Shown piece after piece: positions 18,781 to 28,446 of a stretch of DNA of 64,000 nt. Source of the DNA: Aquimarina spongiae (GTDB lineage: Bacteria > Bacteroidota > Bacteroidia > Flavobacteriales > Flavobacteriaceae); contig NZ_FQYP01000001.1 in assembly GCF_900141785.1 (NCBI RefSeq), forward strand, positions 310,001 through 374,000, read 5' to 3'. The number at the start of each line of letters is the position of its first letter. The first letter of the stretch is position 1. The position numbers were made by a program, and so were the translations under genes. Under the pieces are notes generated by a model. The model had not been told where the DNA came from, did not search any database, and saw nothing but the letters and a program-made list of their open reading frames with translations.

Positions 18781-20181
18781 ATGGCAGGGATAAAAGAGAA
18801 AATATATAATAACATGCCATATCCTTTTAAGTTTATATTGTTGAATATAAAAGGATACTTAAATAGCAAACAGCGCTATAACAAAGAGTTCGAAGGCTAT
18901 TTGAAAGAGCATATCCAATTGTGGGATGCGGATATAGAAACGGTAACTCGTTTTCAGGACAAAAGATTAGCCATGTTGTTGTCGGAAGTCCTGGAACATT
19001 CGGAGTGGTATGGCGATATCATGAAAAAGTTGAATATTACTGAAGAGGATATTCAAAATTCACCCAAAGAAGTATTGTCCAAAATGCCGATACTTAAAAA
19101 ATCTGAACGGAAAAATGAAGTAGAACGTTTGGTAAATAAAAAACGTGAAACTGCAATGGTGGGGCATACTAGTGGTACTTCTGGATCTCCTACTATAGAT
19201 TATATAGATCGAGATTCGATCAATATATCTTTTGCACTATGGAAACGATTTCATCACGTGATTGGCATACAACCCAAAAGCAGACAAGTTCGGTTTTCTG
19301 GTCGATTAATCGTGGATACAACCACCAAAAAACCTCCGTTTTGGGTATATAATTATTTCGAGAGACAACTGTTAATGTCTACCTATCATCTTACCGATGC
19401 TAACTTGGAGCATTACATCAAAAAACTAAATTCCTTCAGGCCAGAATTACTGGATGGCTATCCTTCTGCAATTTATATCATTAGTAAATACATTAATCAG
19501 AATGGTATTCAATTAACGTTTACGCCAAAAGCAATAGCAGTAACCGCAGAGACCTTGTATGATTATCAGCGAGAAGAAATACAGAAGGCATTTGGTTGTC
19601 ATGTGTATAACCAATACGCTTCTAGCGAAGGAAGCCCTTTTATTACCGAATGTGTTGAGGGGAATTTGCATCTTAATTTAGATTCTGGAGTTTTTGAATT
19701 TATTAATACCAAAGGAGAGCCTGCACAACCTGGAGAAATTGCAAAGCTGGTGGTAACTAGTTTTATTAATTACAAAACCCCGTTAATACGCTACGATATA
19801 GGGGACACAGTTCTGTTATCTCCTGCAGATAAAGAATGTCCGTGTGTGTGCAATATGCCCATTATAGAAAAGATTATAGGTAGGGAAGACGATATTCTGT
19901 GGACCGAAGAAAAAGGATACGTTGGCAGAATGGATACTGCGTACAAAGGATTGCATGGCATTGTTAAAAGTCAGATCATTCAGGAAAGTCCGGATAAAAT
20001 TGTCGTCAATCTAATACCTGATCAAGGATATAACGAATCAATACAAGATCAATTGCTTAAGAATTTAAAAGATAGATTAGGAGAGCAAATCGAATATAAG
20101 ATTTGTGTAGTAGAAGATATTCCTTTGGGACCTAATGGTAAGTTTGATGCAGTGAAAAGAAACTTTGAGTTACAACTTTAA
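18781..20181 (+). CDS. CapK/PaaK-like adenylate-forming ligase 1
   Basis: Member of the phenylacetate-CoA-ligase-like branch of the adenylate-forming superfamily. The P-loop-like motif TSGTSGSP is at 130-137, followed by YASSEGSPF and LIRYDIGDTV, with a C-terminal small domain ending in NGKFDAVKR. Homologues called CapK or WsbN-like are frequent in capsule loci, but their reaction is mostly unknown; activation of a carboxylate for amide or ester linkage is plausible. It lies between two GT4 genes and has a paralogue at 30686. Unlike the DltA-like enzymes it has no carrier beside it. Confidence 0.8.
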   Translation: MAGIKEKIYNNMPYPFKFILLNIKGYLNSKQRYNKEFEGYLKEHIQLWDADIETVTRFQDKRLAMLLSEVLEHSEWYGDIMKKLNITEEDIQNSPKEVLSKMPILKKSERKNEVERLVNKKRETAMVGHTSGTSGSPTIDYIDRDSINISFALWKRFHHVIGIQPKSRQVRFSGRLIVDTTTKKPPFWVYNYFERQLLMSTYHLTDANLEHYIKKLNSFRPELLDGYPSAIYIISKYINQNGIQLTFTPKAIAVTAETLYDYQREEIQKAFGCHVYNQYASSEGSPFITECVEGNLHLNLDSGVFEFINTKGEPAQPGEIAKLVVTSFINYKTPLIRYDIGDTVLLSPADKECPCVCNMPIIEKIIGREDDILWTEEKGYVGRMDTAYKGLHGIVKSQIIQESPDKIVVNLIPDQGYNESIQDQLLKNLKDRLGEQIEYKICVVEDIPLGPNGKFDAVKRNFELQL

Positions 20182-20196
20182 AACCAATACAATACG

Positions 20197-21243
20197 TTGA
20201 CAATTTTACATTTAATAACAGGTTTAAGTGGTGGTGGAGCCGAACATATGGTTTTGGAGCTTGCGGGTCAAACTGTGGGTACTGCAGATAAGACAATTGC
20301 AGTTTCTGTGTCTAACAGAAAACAAATCCAGCATAAATTTGAAGAAAAAGGTATTGAGTGTCACTTTTTGAACATTACTTCTCCAAAATCCATATTACCT
20401 GGACTCAAGAAATTAAAAGAAATATGTACTAAAGAAAAGGAGTTGGTTTTTCATTGTCATATGTTTCATGCTTTTGCCTTTGGATTGCTATTTAAGCTTT
20501 TCTTCAAAAATGTACCTATTGTTTTTACGCTACATACCAATAAAGTAAAACAGTCTTATCGTAGAGTTTTACTGTTTGTGACAAAAATCTTTAGAAAAAA
20601 GGATATTATTTTCAGTGTAAACTCCAAAAAATGGTATTTAAAGAATAGTGTAGCCATACCAAATGGAGTAGATACCAGTCGCTTTGATGATTCGGTAAAA
20701 AAAATTAATGATCCTTTTGTTTTTCTGTTTTTAGGAAGACTAACCGAACCCAAAAACCCTTTGTTTTTGATCGAATTGGTCAAAAGATTAAAAAATGCTG
20801 AAAAAGAGAACTTTGTGATTCATGTTGTTGGCGATGGGGGGTACAGAGAAGCACTGGAACAAGCGATAACTAAAGAACATTTTTCAGAATACATACAGTT
20901 GTTTGGTCACCAAAATGATGTGCCAAAATACCTTAAAGATGCCAATTGTTTAATCATTACTTCTTTGTGGGAAGGAATGCCAGTTTCTATTATAGAAGCA
21001 GGAGCATCGCGATTACCAGTAATTTCAACGCCAGTGGGAAGTATTCCCGATTTTTTGAATGCCGAAAACGCTTACCTTACTCATTTGGATGGTTTTCATG
21101 AAGCAGCTATTTCGGTAATGACCAATTATGATGCAGCTTTACAAAAAGCAGAGGTTTTGTATGCGTTAGTCAAGAAACAGTATGATATCAATGAAGTGTA
21201 TAATTTACATCTAGAATTGTATAGAAGCGCTATAAAAGGATAA
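20197..21243 (+). CDS. Glycosyltransferase family 4
   Basis: GT-B transferase starting at TTG 20197, which gives the usual N terminus MTILHLITGLSGGGAEHMV; no ATG fits. Donor site E259-x7-E267 in WEGMPVSIIEAGASR. At 348 residues it is somewhat short but complete. It precedes the MBOAT 2 gene by 14 bases and ends the run of glycosyltransferases in this unit. Confidence 0.87.
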   Translation: MTILHLITGLSGGGAEHMVLELAGQTVGTADKTIAVSVSNRKQIQHKFEEKGIECHFLNITSPKSILPGLKKLKEICTKEKELVFHCHMFHAFAFGLLFKLFFKNVPIVFTLHTNKVKQSYRRVLLFVTKIFRKKDIIFSVNSKKWYLKNSVAIPNGVDTSRFDDSVKKINDPFVFLFLGRLTEPKNPLFLIELVKRLKNAEKENFVIHVVGDGGYREALEQAITKEHFSEYIQLFGHQNDVPKYLKDANCLIITSLWEGMPVSIIEAGASRLPVISTPVGSIPDFLNAENAYLTHLDGFHEAAISVMTNYDAALQKAEVLYALVKKQYDINEVYNLHLELYRSAIKG

Positions 21244-21257
21244 TAAACAGAATAACT

Positions 21258-22667
21258 ATGCTATTTAACTCTTTTGATTTTTTTGTCTTTCTACCGATAG
21301 TATTGGTATGCTATTGGTTGTTGGCTAAAAGTATCAAATGGCAGAATGTGTTGCTGTTGATCGCTAGTTATGTGTTCTATGGCTGGTGGGATTGGCGTTT
21401 TCTATCACTGATAGCATTAAGTACGATTGTGGATTATTTTGTAGGCTTCAAGGTGTATAGATCTGATGATAAAATAATAAAAAAGAGATGGCTTTGGGTA
21501 AGTGTGTTTTTTAATATTGGGTTGTTGGGCTTTTTTAAATACTTCAATTTTTTTGTGGGTTCCTGGATAGAGCTATTTGCATCTTTGGGGTACACCTATC
21601 AAGATGTTTGGACGCTCAGTATCGTATTGCCTGTAGGGATTTCTTTTTATACGTTTCAAACCATGTCGTATTCCATCGATATTTATCGAGGGAAACTAGA
21701 ACCTACAAAAGACTTTGTTGCTTTTGCAGCGTTCGTTAGTTTCTTTCCACAATTGGTGGCAGGACCTATCGAAAGAGCCACCAATTTGGTTCCTCAGTTT
21801 TTGAAACCACGAACGTTTACCTATGATGCGCTTTCAAAAGGAGGGAAGCTGATGATCTGGGGATTCTTTTTGAAGTTAGTTGTAGCCGATAGAGCAGCCA
21901 TATATGTAAATGCAGTATATAACAATATTGAAAGCCATGATGGATTGAGTTTTATCGCAGCTACCATACTTTTTGCATTTCAGATCTATGGAGATTTTGC
22001 AGGGTATTCTTTGATTGCGATTGGTACAGCCAAATTGTTTGGTTTTGACTTGATGACTAATTTTAGAAGACCCTATTTTGCGGCTTCTGTAAGTGAGTTT
22101 TGGACTCGTTGGCATATATCCTTGTCTACCTGGTTTAGAGATTATTTGTACATCCCATTAGGAGGAAATAGAGTTTCAAAACCAAGATGGTTGTATAATC
22201 TATTTATTACGTTCTTGATTAGTGGTTTATGGCATGGTGCTAACTGGACCTTTGTAGCCTGGGGAGCATTAAATGGGGTGTATTTGATCGCAGAAGCATT
22301 ACTGTTTAAAAAAGGCCGTAAAGGACTGCATAACGTGTTGTTGACTTTTGTCTTGATCAATTTATCCTGGGTCTTTTTTAGAGCGAATAGTATCAATAAT
22401 GCTTTATCCATGATCAGTGAAATGCTTACCAATCCAGGTAGGCTATATATAGGTAGTGGAGACGATATCGCAGCTTCGCTGTATGCTACTTTGGCGATAG
22501 CGATGTTGGTGCTGGTAGAAACCAAAAAAGAATATTTTAATTCGTTGTTTACCATTTCCAATAATAGGTTGGAGCTTATCCGATTGGTTGGATATGCTAT
22601 TGTCGTATTTATGATATTGTATTTTGGGGTGTTTGGAGAGAGTCAATTTATTTATTTTCAGTTTTAG
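21258..22667 (+). CDS. MBOAT acyltransferase 2 (AlgI-like)
   Basis: AlgI-type membrane O-acyltransferase of 469 residues: NSFDFFVF start, YGWWDWRF, DYLYIPLGG loop, catalytic His326 in GLWHGANW, and FIYFQF terminus. It is followed 6 bases later by an SGNH protein, matching the AlgI-AlgJ/X pairing for acetylation of exported sugars. It is a close paralogue of MBOAT 3 (same length, alignable without obvious gaps at the N terminus), suggesting tandem duplication of the pair. Donor and target are not known. Confidence 0.9.
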   Translation: MLFNSFDFFVFLPIVLVCYWLLAKSIKWQNVLLLIASYVFYGWWDWRFLSLIALSTIVDYFVGFKVYRSDDKIIKKRWLWVSVFFNIGLLGFFKYFNFFVGSWIELFASLGYTYQDVWTLSIVLPVGISFYTFQTMSYSIDIYRGKLEPTKDFVAFAAFVSFFPQLVAGPIERATNLVPQFLKPRTFTYDALSKGGKLMIWGFFLKLVVADRAAIYVNAVYNNIESHDGLSFIAATILFAFQIYGDFAGYSLIAIGTAKLFGFDLMTNFRRPYFAASVSEFWTRWHISLSTWFRDYLYIPLGGNRVSKPRWLYNLFITFLISGLWHGANWTFVAWGALNGVYLIAEALLFKKGRKGLHNVLLTFVLINLSWVFFRANSINNALSMISEMLTNPGRLYIGSGDDIAASLYATLAIAMLVLVETKKEYFNSLFTISNNRLELIRLVGYAIVVFMILYFGVFGESQFIYFQF

Positions 22668-22673
22668 AATCGG

Positions 22674-23609
22674 ATGAAAAAAGAATTTACATCGTCACTC
22701 ATAAAGATCATGAAGTTTGTCATCATTTTATTGATGATTGATTTTTTGTTGGGTACGATTGCAAAACAGATATTCTTTAGTCAGGACACTGGAAAGTTTG
22801 CAAGAGCGACACATGTGATCGAGGATAGTGAAGCCAAAGTCATGGTATTTGGTAGTTCGCATGCACATCGTCATTATGTACCCAAGGTATTCGAACAAGA
22901 ATTACAAACTACTTGTTATAATGCGGGAGCAGAAGGTCAACAATTGTTGTTTCACACAGCCCTACAACAAATGGTATTAAAAAGATCAAAGCCGGATTTG
23001 TTACTTCTCAATATAGACGAAGATTTTCTGTATAGTTCAAGAGAAGCATATGATCGATTGGCAGATTTACATCCTTATTATTCGGATCATCGTGATGTGT
23101 TGAAACCAATTTTGGAGATGGGGTCGCCAGGAATCGATTTTAAATTGTTTTTCAAATCCTTCCAGGCAAATTCAACTTTGATACATGCGTTACGCTATTA
23201 TGCTTCTCCTCAATTAGATCAAAAAGGATATAGGCCTCTATATGGTAAAGTAAAGCCTTCCAAAAACTTAAAAAGGTTTGAAAATCTGGAAGCGGGAGAT
23301 GATATTGATCCCAATTTCGTTATCACGCTAGAGCGTTTTATTGCAGAAGCGAAAGATTATGGAGTACCATTGGTTTTTGTGACCTCGCCCAATCTGTTAG
23401 TTACTGATTATACCAACAACGAGTCTTTATCCAAAATAAGAGAAATTGCCAGGAAAGAACAGGTGTTGTTGTTGGATTTTTTTAATTCTGAAACATTTTT
23501 GGAACAATACCAGTTGTTTCATGATACATCGCACCTCAATAATGATGGAGCAGAATTGTTTACCAAGTTGGTTGCAGATAGGATTAAAGAATTGCAACAC
23601 TCCAAATGA
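22674..23609 (+). CDS. SGNH-like membrane-anchored protein 2
   Basis: Membrane anchor at about residues 10-27, then a periplasmic SGNH-type domain. The nucleophile motif is GSSH (Ser62), with Asp284-T-S-His287 near the C terminus in HDTSHLNNDG. It follows MBOAT 2 by 6 bases, so it probably completes transfer of that enzyme's acyl group to the polysaccharide. No overall similarity to SGNH protein 1 beyond architecture. Confidence 0.72.
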   Translation: MKKEFTSSLIKIMKFVIILLMIDFLLGTIAKQIFFSQDTGKFARATHVIEDSEAKVMVFGSSHAHRHYVPKVFEQELQTTCYNAGAEGQQLLFHTALQQMVLKRSKPDLLLLNIDEDFLYSSREAYDRLADLHPYYSDHRDVLKPILEMGSPGIDFKLFFKSFQANSTLIHALRYYASPQLDQKGYRPLYGKVKPSKNLKRFENLEAGDDIDPNFVITLERFIAEAKDYGVPLVFVTSPNLLVTDYTNNESLSKIREIARKEQVLLLDFFNSETFLEQYQLFHDTSHLNNDGAELFTKLVADRIKELQHSK

Positions 23610-23663
23610 TTATAAGAAAACAAATAGAAGTTGAATTAGATATGAATTTTAGAATTACCAGAT

Positions 23664-25073
23664 ATGCTTTTTAACTCTTTAGAATTTTTTGTCTTTTTAC
23701 CAGTAGTTTTTCTATTGTACTGGTTCGTAGTACATAAAAATTTGAAACTTCAGAATTTTCTGGTACTTGTAGCTAGTTACGTGTTTTACGGATGGTGGGA
23801 TTACAGGTTTTTATCATTGATAGCACTAAGTACGGTTGTGGATTATTTTATCGGTATTAGTATTCATGAATCAGATAACAAAAAAATCCGTAAGCGATTA
23901 TTGTTCTTGAGTGCATTATTCAATTTAGGGTTATTAGGATTTTTCAAATATTACAATTTCTTTGTGGATTCTTGGATCGATTTGTTAGCTTCTATTGGAT
24001 ATACAGTAGAAAGCACATGGACACTAAAGGTAATATTGCCCGTAGGAATATCCTTTTATACCTTCCAAACCATGTCGTATTCTATTGATATTTATAGAAA
24101 ACAAATGAAACCCACCAGAGATTTTGTTGCTTTTGCGGCATTCGTATCCTTTTTCCCGCAGTTGGTGGCCGGACCTATAGAACGAGCTTCTAATCTACTA
24201 CCGCAAATGTTGGCCAAAAGAAAGTTTGATAAAACCAAGGCATTAAAAGGTATAGAGTTAATAGTCTGGGGATTGTTTAAAAAGGTGGTGATTGCAGATT
24301 CGTTTGCTCCTATTGTGAACGATATTTTTGCGAATTATACCGATTACTCCGGAGGTACATTAATAATGGGAGCAGTGCTCTTTGCCTTCCAGATTTATGG
24401 AGATTTTAGTGGATATTCGGATATCGCGATTGGTACGGCCAGACTTTTTGGTTTTGATTTGATGACCAATTTCAATTTTCCTTATTTTTCAAGAAGTATA
24501 GGTGAGTTTTGGAGAAAGTGGCACATTTCCTTATCCACATGGTTTAGAGACTACTTATATATCCCTTTAGGAGGTTCCAAAGTAGGGAAGTGGAAAGGAA
24601 TTAGAAATGTATTTGCTATATTTTTAGTAAGTGGGTTTTGGCATGGGGCTAACTGGACTTTTATTGTCTGGGGAGGGATTCATGCGCTACTTTTTATTCC
24701 ATCTTTCGTTTTAGGAACCAACCGAAGGCATTTGGAGGATAAGGTTGCCACCACAAGCATTTTGACATATCTAAAAACAACAGCTCAAGTACTCTATACT
24801 TTTTTTGTGGTTACCGTAGCATGGGTCTTTTTTAGAGCAGATTCTATTCGAGATGCTTTTCAATATTTGGGAGGCATACAATCACTGAAAGTGGATGCTA
24901 CTAGTTTTATTATGTATTCTGACATATTATTGATCTTGGTGTTGTTGGTTTTGGATTTTATGCGATACAAAAAGAAGAAAATACACTTTATTTTATGGGT
25001 GCTTATGGCTATTGCTATCGTAGGGTCACTCAATAGAGAAATACAAGCAGAGTTTATTTATTTTCAATTTTAG
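23664..25073 (+). CDS. MBOAT acyltransferase 3 (AlgI-like)
   Basis: Third MBOAT, 469 residues, with NSLEFFVF start, YGWWDYRF, FRDYLYIPLGGSKVGK loop, catalytic His327 in GFWHGANW and FIYFQF terminus. It lies 54 bases after SGNH protein 2 and 3 before SGNH protein 3. The resemblance to MBOAT 2 and the shared gene order point to duplication followed by divergence of the SGNH partners. Confidence 0.9.
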   Translation: MLFNSLEFFVFLPVVFLLYWFVVHKNLKLQNFLVLVASYVFYGWWDYRFLSLIALSTVVDYFIGISIHESDNKKIRKRLLFLSALFNLGLLGFFKYYNFFVDSWIDLLASIGYTVESTWTLKVILPVGISFYTFQTMSYSIDIYRKQMKPTRDFVAFAAFVSFFPQLVAGPIERASNLLPQMLAKRKFDKTKALKGIELIVWGLFKKVVIADSFAPIVNDIFANYTDYSGGTLIMGAVLFAFQIYGDFSGYSDIAIGTARLFGFDLMTNFNFPYFSRSIGEFWRKWHISLSTWFRDYLYIPLGGSKVGKWKGIRNVFAIFLVSGFWHGANWTFIVWGGIHALLFIPSFVLGTNRRHLEDKVATTSILTYLKTTAQVLYTFFVVTVAWVFFRADSIRDAFQYLGGIQSLKVDATSFIMYSDILLILVLLVLDFMRYKKKKIHFILWVLMAIAIVGSLNREIQAEFIYFQF

Positions 25074-25076
25074 GAG

Positions 25077-26039
25077 ATGAAGTATATTAAAAATATTATC
25101 GTTGCTATCGTTATTCTGGAAATACTAAATCTGGGATATGCTGTGATTACCAAAGGATCAGATGCTTTTTTACCGATGACTGGTTTTAATGATCCTCCGT
25201 TGTATTATGATATGAACGAATTGTATGGGGTAACCCGGCAAAAGAATAGTAAGCAAATGATTAACTATCCTTGGGGAGGAGTAGTTAACGAAATCAATTC
25301 TTTTGGGTTTCGGGATGATGAATTCGATCAGGGAGGAACTCTGGTGGTAGGTAATTCATTTGTAGAAGGGTTTGGAATGGATAATCAGGATCGTTTTTCT
25401 GAACTATTAGAGGAGAAGTTGAAAACAAAAGTAAACAATGCTGGGTCAGGAGGGGTTTGGACTCCTGTGCAAGGTATCGTTTTAGTAAAACATCTGTTGA
25501 AGGAGAAGGGGCTGAAGTTTGATAAAGTGGTATTTGTGATGACTCCGGGAGAAGTGGTTAATATTGGGCACAGGAATCCAAAAAATGACCCTAATAGGAG
25601 CTATCCTTACAGAAACGAAGATAAGATTGAATTCTATGCAGCTAGTAGTAATAGTTTTGGCAATCACCTTTCTTTAACCAGTAAAGTAAAACGATTCAGC
25701 AAAAGCTTATTGATGTTTAAATTTTTCAATGTTTTCAAATACTACGGTACTGCCAAAACAAAGAACAAGGACGTTGATTTTGAAAAAGAAAACCTGGATT
25801 GGGTTATCAATCAGTTGGAAGCTCAAGATTTGGGGATCACCATTGATATGGTAGTCATTAATAATCTGGGAAGAATTAATATTAAAAATATTCACGATTA
25901 TAAAAGTAATACTCAACAAGTACGATATCACGTCGTTGATTATCCAGACGGGCTAAGTAACTATTTTGTGGCTAATGGCCATTTAAATGAGAAAGGAAAT
26001 GAGGTACTTGCCGATCTGCTATTGCCGATCTTTCAATAA
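25077..26039 (+). CDS. SGNH-like protein 3
   Basis: An N-terminal hydrophobic segment (about 5-20) anchors an exported domain. The nucleophile motif is VGNSFVEG with Ser94, a GDSL variant with Asn in place of Asp. The C-terminal His302 lies in VANGHLNEKG, where the usual Asp three residues before it is Ala. The altered triad may mean a different catalytic geometry or a binding role. It is the last gene of the first + strand unit, ending 2 bases before the terminator hairpin. Confidence 0.65.
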   Translation: MKYIKNIIVAIVILEILNLGYAVITKGSDAFLPMTGFNDPPLYYDMNELYGVTRQKNSKQMINYPWGGVVNEINSFGFRDDEFDQGGTLVVGNSFVEGFGMDNQDRFSELLEEKLKTKVNNAGSGGVWTPVQGIVLVKHLLKEKGLKFDKVVFVMTPGEVVNIGHRNPKNDPNRSYPYRNEDKIEFYAASSNSFGNHLSLTSKVKRFSKSLLMFKFFNVFKYYGTAKTKNKDVDFEKENLDWVINQLEAQDLGITIDMVVINNLGRINIKNIHDYKSNTQQVRYHVVDYPDGLSNYFVANGHLNEKGNEVLADLLLPIFQ

Positions 26040-26041
26040 AT

Positions 26042-26070
26042 AAAAATCCCGGGTACTACCCGGGATTTTT
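26042..26070. terminator. Bidirectional rho-independent terminator
   Basis: Perfect 13-base inverted repeat (26042-26054 and 26058-26070) with a 3-base loop. The CCCGGG core is flanked by five A on one side and five T on the other, so it can work in both directions. It stands between the convergent SGNH 3 (+) and beta-helix lipoprotein (-) genes and closes the first + strand unit. Confidence 0.92.
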
Positions 26071-26091
26071 TATATAATAGTTGTTAGTTTT

Positions 26092-28065
26092 CTAGTTTGT
26101 ACAAGTATTCGTATTAGCGATTACGATATTAGTACCTGCCGCTTTCTGATCGATACAGTCTAAATTGGTACCGATTACCGTAATGTTATTATTACCAATA
26201 TTCAGATTACTACATCCTTGTTGGATTGTAATTCCATCTTGTCCGGTAGATTCGATAGTATTACCTGTAATATCGATATTTTTTGCATTTACTAGGATAA
26301 TACCTTTCTTGGTTCTATTTTCCATAAAATCTACACCACTTGTTCTACTTATGGTGGTAGATCCTGTAAAATCATTATCGCTAAAGGTAGTCTTGAAACT
26401 TTCCTGACCAGCATTTTCGTTTACTGCTACCATCTTAACACTTTCTCTCGCAACACGAACAACATTGTTGTTTCTAAAGGTAACGTTGTCCATAGTGGTA
26501 AGGTTACCGAATATGGCGATACTAGCATCTCTATCACTGGTTAATGTATTGTCGTAGATTTCAAAGTTTCTGATATCCTTTGGTTGTATTCCTACACCAA
26601 AATCTTCAATAACATTACCGTAAATTTTCATATCTCTTTGATATGCCGCGATACCAATGTTATGACCAATAATTCTATTGTTAGCGATTACGTTGTCGTA
26701 AGTATCCGTAGAATTAGGGTGTCCTGTAGTAATTCCTGCACCAATATTATCATCTGCTGCAGCAATAAGGGTATTGCCGATAATCTTTATTCCGTGTCCT
26801 GCACCGATAGCAATTCCATCTTCGGTGGTGTTGTTTTCTATAGTAACATCTTCACCAATAGCGACTACAAAAGAACCGAATTTACTTCCTTTTTCAAAGT
26901 TGTTTCTAAAAGTAAGATCGTACGCTCTTTCATAAAGAATAAAGTTACCTGCATCATCTTTGCCTCTAAACGCTTCAACATCCATAGCTACACCTGGAGC
27001 CATTCCTGGAGAACCTGGCATGTCTATACCGGCATTTAAGAATTGACAACCATCAACTACAATGTTGAACCCATCAGTAATAGACATATTGTTTCGTCTA
27101 TTGCTATCCATTATACAATTAGTAATTCTAATGTTATTAGATGGAATGTACCCTGCTTCAAAAGTAAACCCGATACTATTCACATCTATCCCGTCTCCAG
27201 TACCTAGTATGGTTCTTACACCTACTAAATCTACATTACTTCCTCCGTGAATCATTAATACAAAACCGAAAGCGTGTGGTCCAGGTTGTGAATTATCATC
27301 GTGTTCTAAACGATCACCGATAAGATTACCTCCTTCAACTCTTACATTGGAAGCATCCCTAACAGCTAATAACACATAGTTTTTACGACTATTTGGCTGC
27401 ACTCTTAAATTGGTGTTGTCGGTCATGCGTAGTGTAAAATCCGAAGGTACATTTATCGCTTCTCTAGAAGGGTAAAAGTTCTGATTTGTAGTTGTGCTGG
27501 TTACCGTAGCCACTTCAAAGTACGCATCAAATTGATCTACTTCAAAAGTAGTGGCACCCAATGCCTTGGTTTGATTGATAAGACCTTCAAAATTGGCATT
27601 GTTAGAAAGCGCTACATCAGTACTTACTCTTCCTTGAACAATATTCTTCCATCGAGAAGGAATAAATTTAAAGATAGGATCTTTTAATTGAACATCTCCT
27701 TTTAGTTCTAGGTCAGAATTCATTATTCTTCCATCGATATATCCTCCAGAGAAATTCAAAGTTCCGTTGATAATTAATCCTCCGTCAAAATCAAAATTAA
27801 CATTGGCAGGTAAGTCAACAGATTTTCCTTGTAAGTCTAATTGACAGTTAATTACAGTTGTAGTATTAGCTTTGATAGAAGAAATATCAAAATCACATGG
27901 ATCCGTAACTAGATCTGGATCTGGTTCTGGGTCGGGATCAGGATCTGGGTCCGGATCAGGGTTTTCTACTGCATCGGGTACGATTTCCTCAAATGATTCG
28001 TTGCTACATGCAACAAAAAGAATAGTTAGGCAAATAACTAGAATGTGGGGGGTCATTCTTTTCAT
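26092..28065 (-). CDS. Exported parallel beta-helix lipoprotein
   Basis: Signal peptide with lipobox FVAC (Cys20), so a lipoprotein. A flexible linker of about nine Asp/Glu-Pro repeats covers residues 36-52. The remaining ~600 residues are right-handed beta-helix repeats: regular Ile/Val-x-Asn-Asn turns such as VTIENNT and IKIIGNT, and a final stretch with ITGNTIES. This fold is usual in polysaccharide lyases, hydrolases and epimerases, and in some phage depolymerases. Its place inside the locus, convergent to the first unit, suggests that it acts on the exported polymer (inference). No catalytic residues could be assigned, so a structural or adhesive role is possible. Start at 28065; an in-frame ATG three codons later is also possible. 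Confidence 0.8.
   Translation of the reverse strand: MKRMTPHILVICLTILFVACSNESFEEIVPDAVENPDPDPDPDPDPEPDPDLVTDPCDFDISSIKANTTTVINCQLDLQGKSVDLPANVNFDFDGGLIINGTLNFSGGYIDGRIMNSDLELKGDVQLKDPIFKFIPSRWKNIVQGRVSTDVALSNNANFEGLINQTKALGATTFEVDQFDAYFEVATVTSTTTNQNFYPSREAINVPSDFTLRMTDNTNLRVQPNSRKNYVLLAVRDASNVRVEGGNLIGDRLEHDDNSQPGPHAFGFVLMIHGGSNVDLVGVRTILGTGDGIDVNSIGFTFEAGYIPSNNIRITNCIMDSNRRNNMSITDGFNIVVDGCQFLNAGIDMPGSPGMAPGVAMDVEAFRGKDDAGNFILYERAYDLTFRNNFEKGSKFGSFVVAIGEDVTIENNTTEDGIAIGAGHGIKIIGNTLIAAADDNIGAGITTGHPNSTDTYDNVIANNRIIGHNIGIAAYQRDMKIYGNVIEDFGVGIQPKDIRNFEIYDNTLTSDRDASIAIFGNLTTMDNVTFRNNNVVRVARESVKMVAVNENAGQESFKTTFSDNDFTGSTTISRTSGVDFMENRTKKGIILVNAKNIDITGNTIESTGQDGITIQQGCSNLNIGNNNITVIGTNLDCIDQKAAGTNIVIANTNTCTN
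27910..27960 (-). repeat. Asp-Pro repeat linker
   Basis: About nine tandem six-base units encoding Asp-Pro or Glu-Pro just after the lipid-anchored Cys of the beta-helix lipoprotein. Such linkers hold surface domains away from the membrane. The near-identical units may vary in number by slippage. Confidence 0.8.
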
Positions 28066-28274
28066 AGCAAAATAAATTTGGTTATGTAATATTTAGTTTC
28101 TAAGTAATTATTTCGCCATATATATTTTTAAGGGTTTAGTACAAATAAACGTAATTTCATCGAGAGTATTGTGCATCACGTCGATAAAAAATGTTAAAAA
28201 TTGCACAAAAAAACTATTTTTATAACAATTGCTTAACACTATTACGGGAACACCGCACAATAAAGTTGCAAAAT

Positions 28275-28288
28275 GGGGCTTTTCCCCC
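28275..28288. promoter_or_regulatory. GGGG-CTTTTC-CCCC palindrome (copy 2 of 3)
   Basis: Four G and a C-run of five flank a T-rich centre. On the opposite strand it reads GGGG-GAAAAG-CCCC, matching copies 1 and 3 in layout and A-rich centre. It lies between divergent genes, 159 bases before the glycosyltransferase ATG and 210 before the lipoprotein ATG. Confidence 0.4.
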
Positions 28289-28389
28289 AGACTTCTTAAC
28301 TTTTTTGCAATTATTTTTGCAATCGCATAATTCTTAAATTTTCTGTGTGAGAAAAATATGATTTCTGCAGTAAAAGAAAGAGTATTATC

Positions 28390-28397
28390 TATATTTG
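28390..28397 (+). promoter_or_regulatory. Candidate -7 box TATATTTG
   Basis: Exact match to the Bacteroidota TAnnTTTG -7 element, 49 bases before the ATG at 28447. No good -33 TTG was found at the right distance, so this is a partial promoter call. Confidence 0.4.
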
Positions 28398-28446
28398 CAT
28401 TCGAAATAAATAAACCAGGATTATAATTTTCATGTAAAGGGGGAAT

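Larger units (their letters stand above)
28066..28446. other. Divergent intergenic region (381 bases)
   Basis: Separates the minus-strand beta-helix lipoprotein from the + strand glycosyltransferase at 28447. It is AT-rich and has no credible gene. It contains the GGGG/CCCC palindrome at 28275-28288 and a perfect TAnnTTTG box at 28390-28397. Confidence 0.6.

Noticed and set aside
26584..27039. A 151-codon open frame on the + strand with many Ser and Asn
   Set aside because: It lies fully opposite the beta-helix lipoprotein gene, whose repeat codons explain the lack of stops; no start context or family match.
27872..28075. A + strand frame coding for a Gly-Ser repeat
   Set aside because: It is the reverse complement of the Asp-Pro linker of the lipoprotein and has no independent support.
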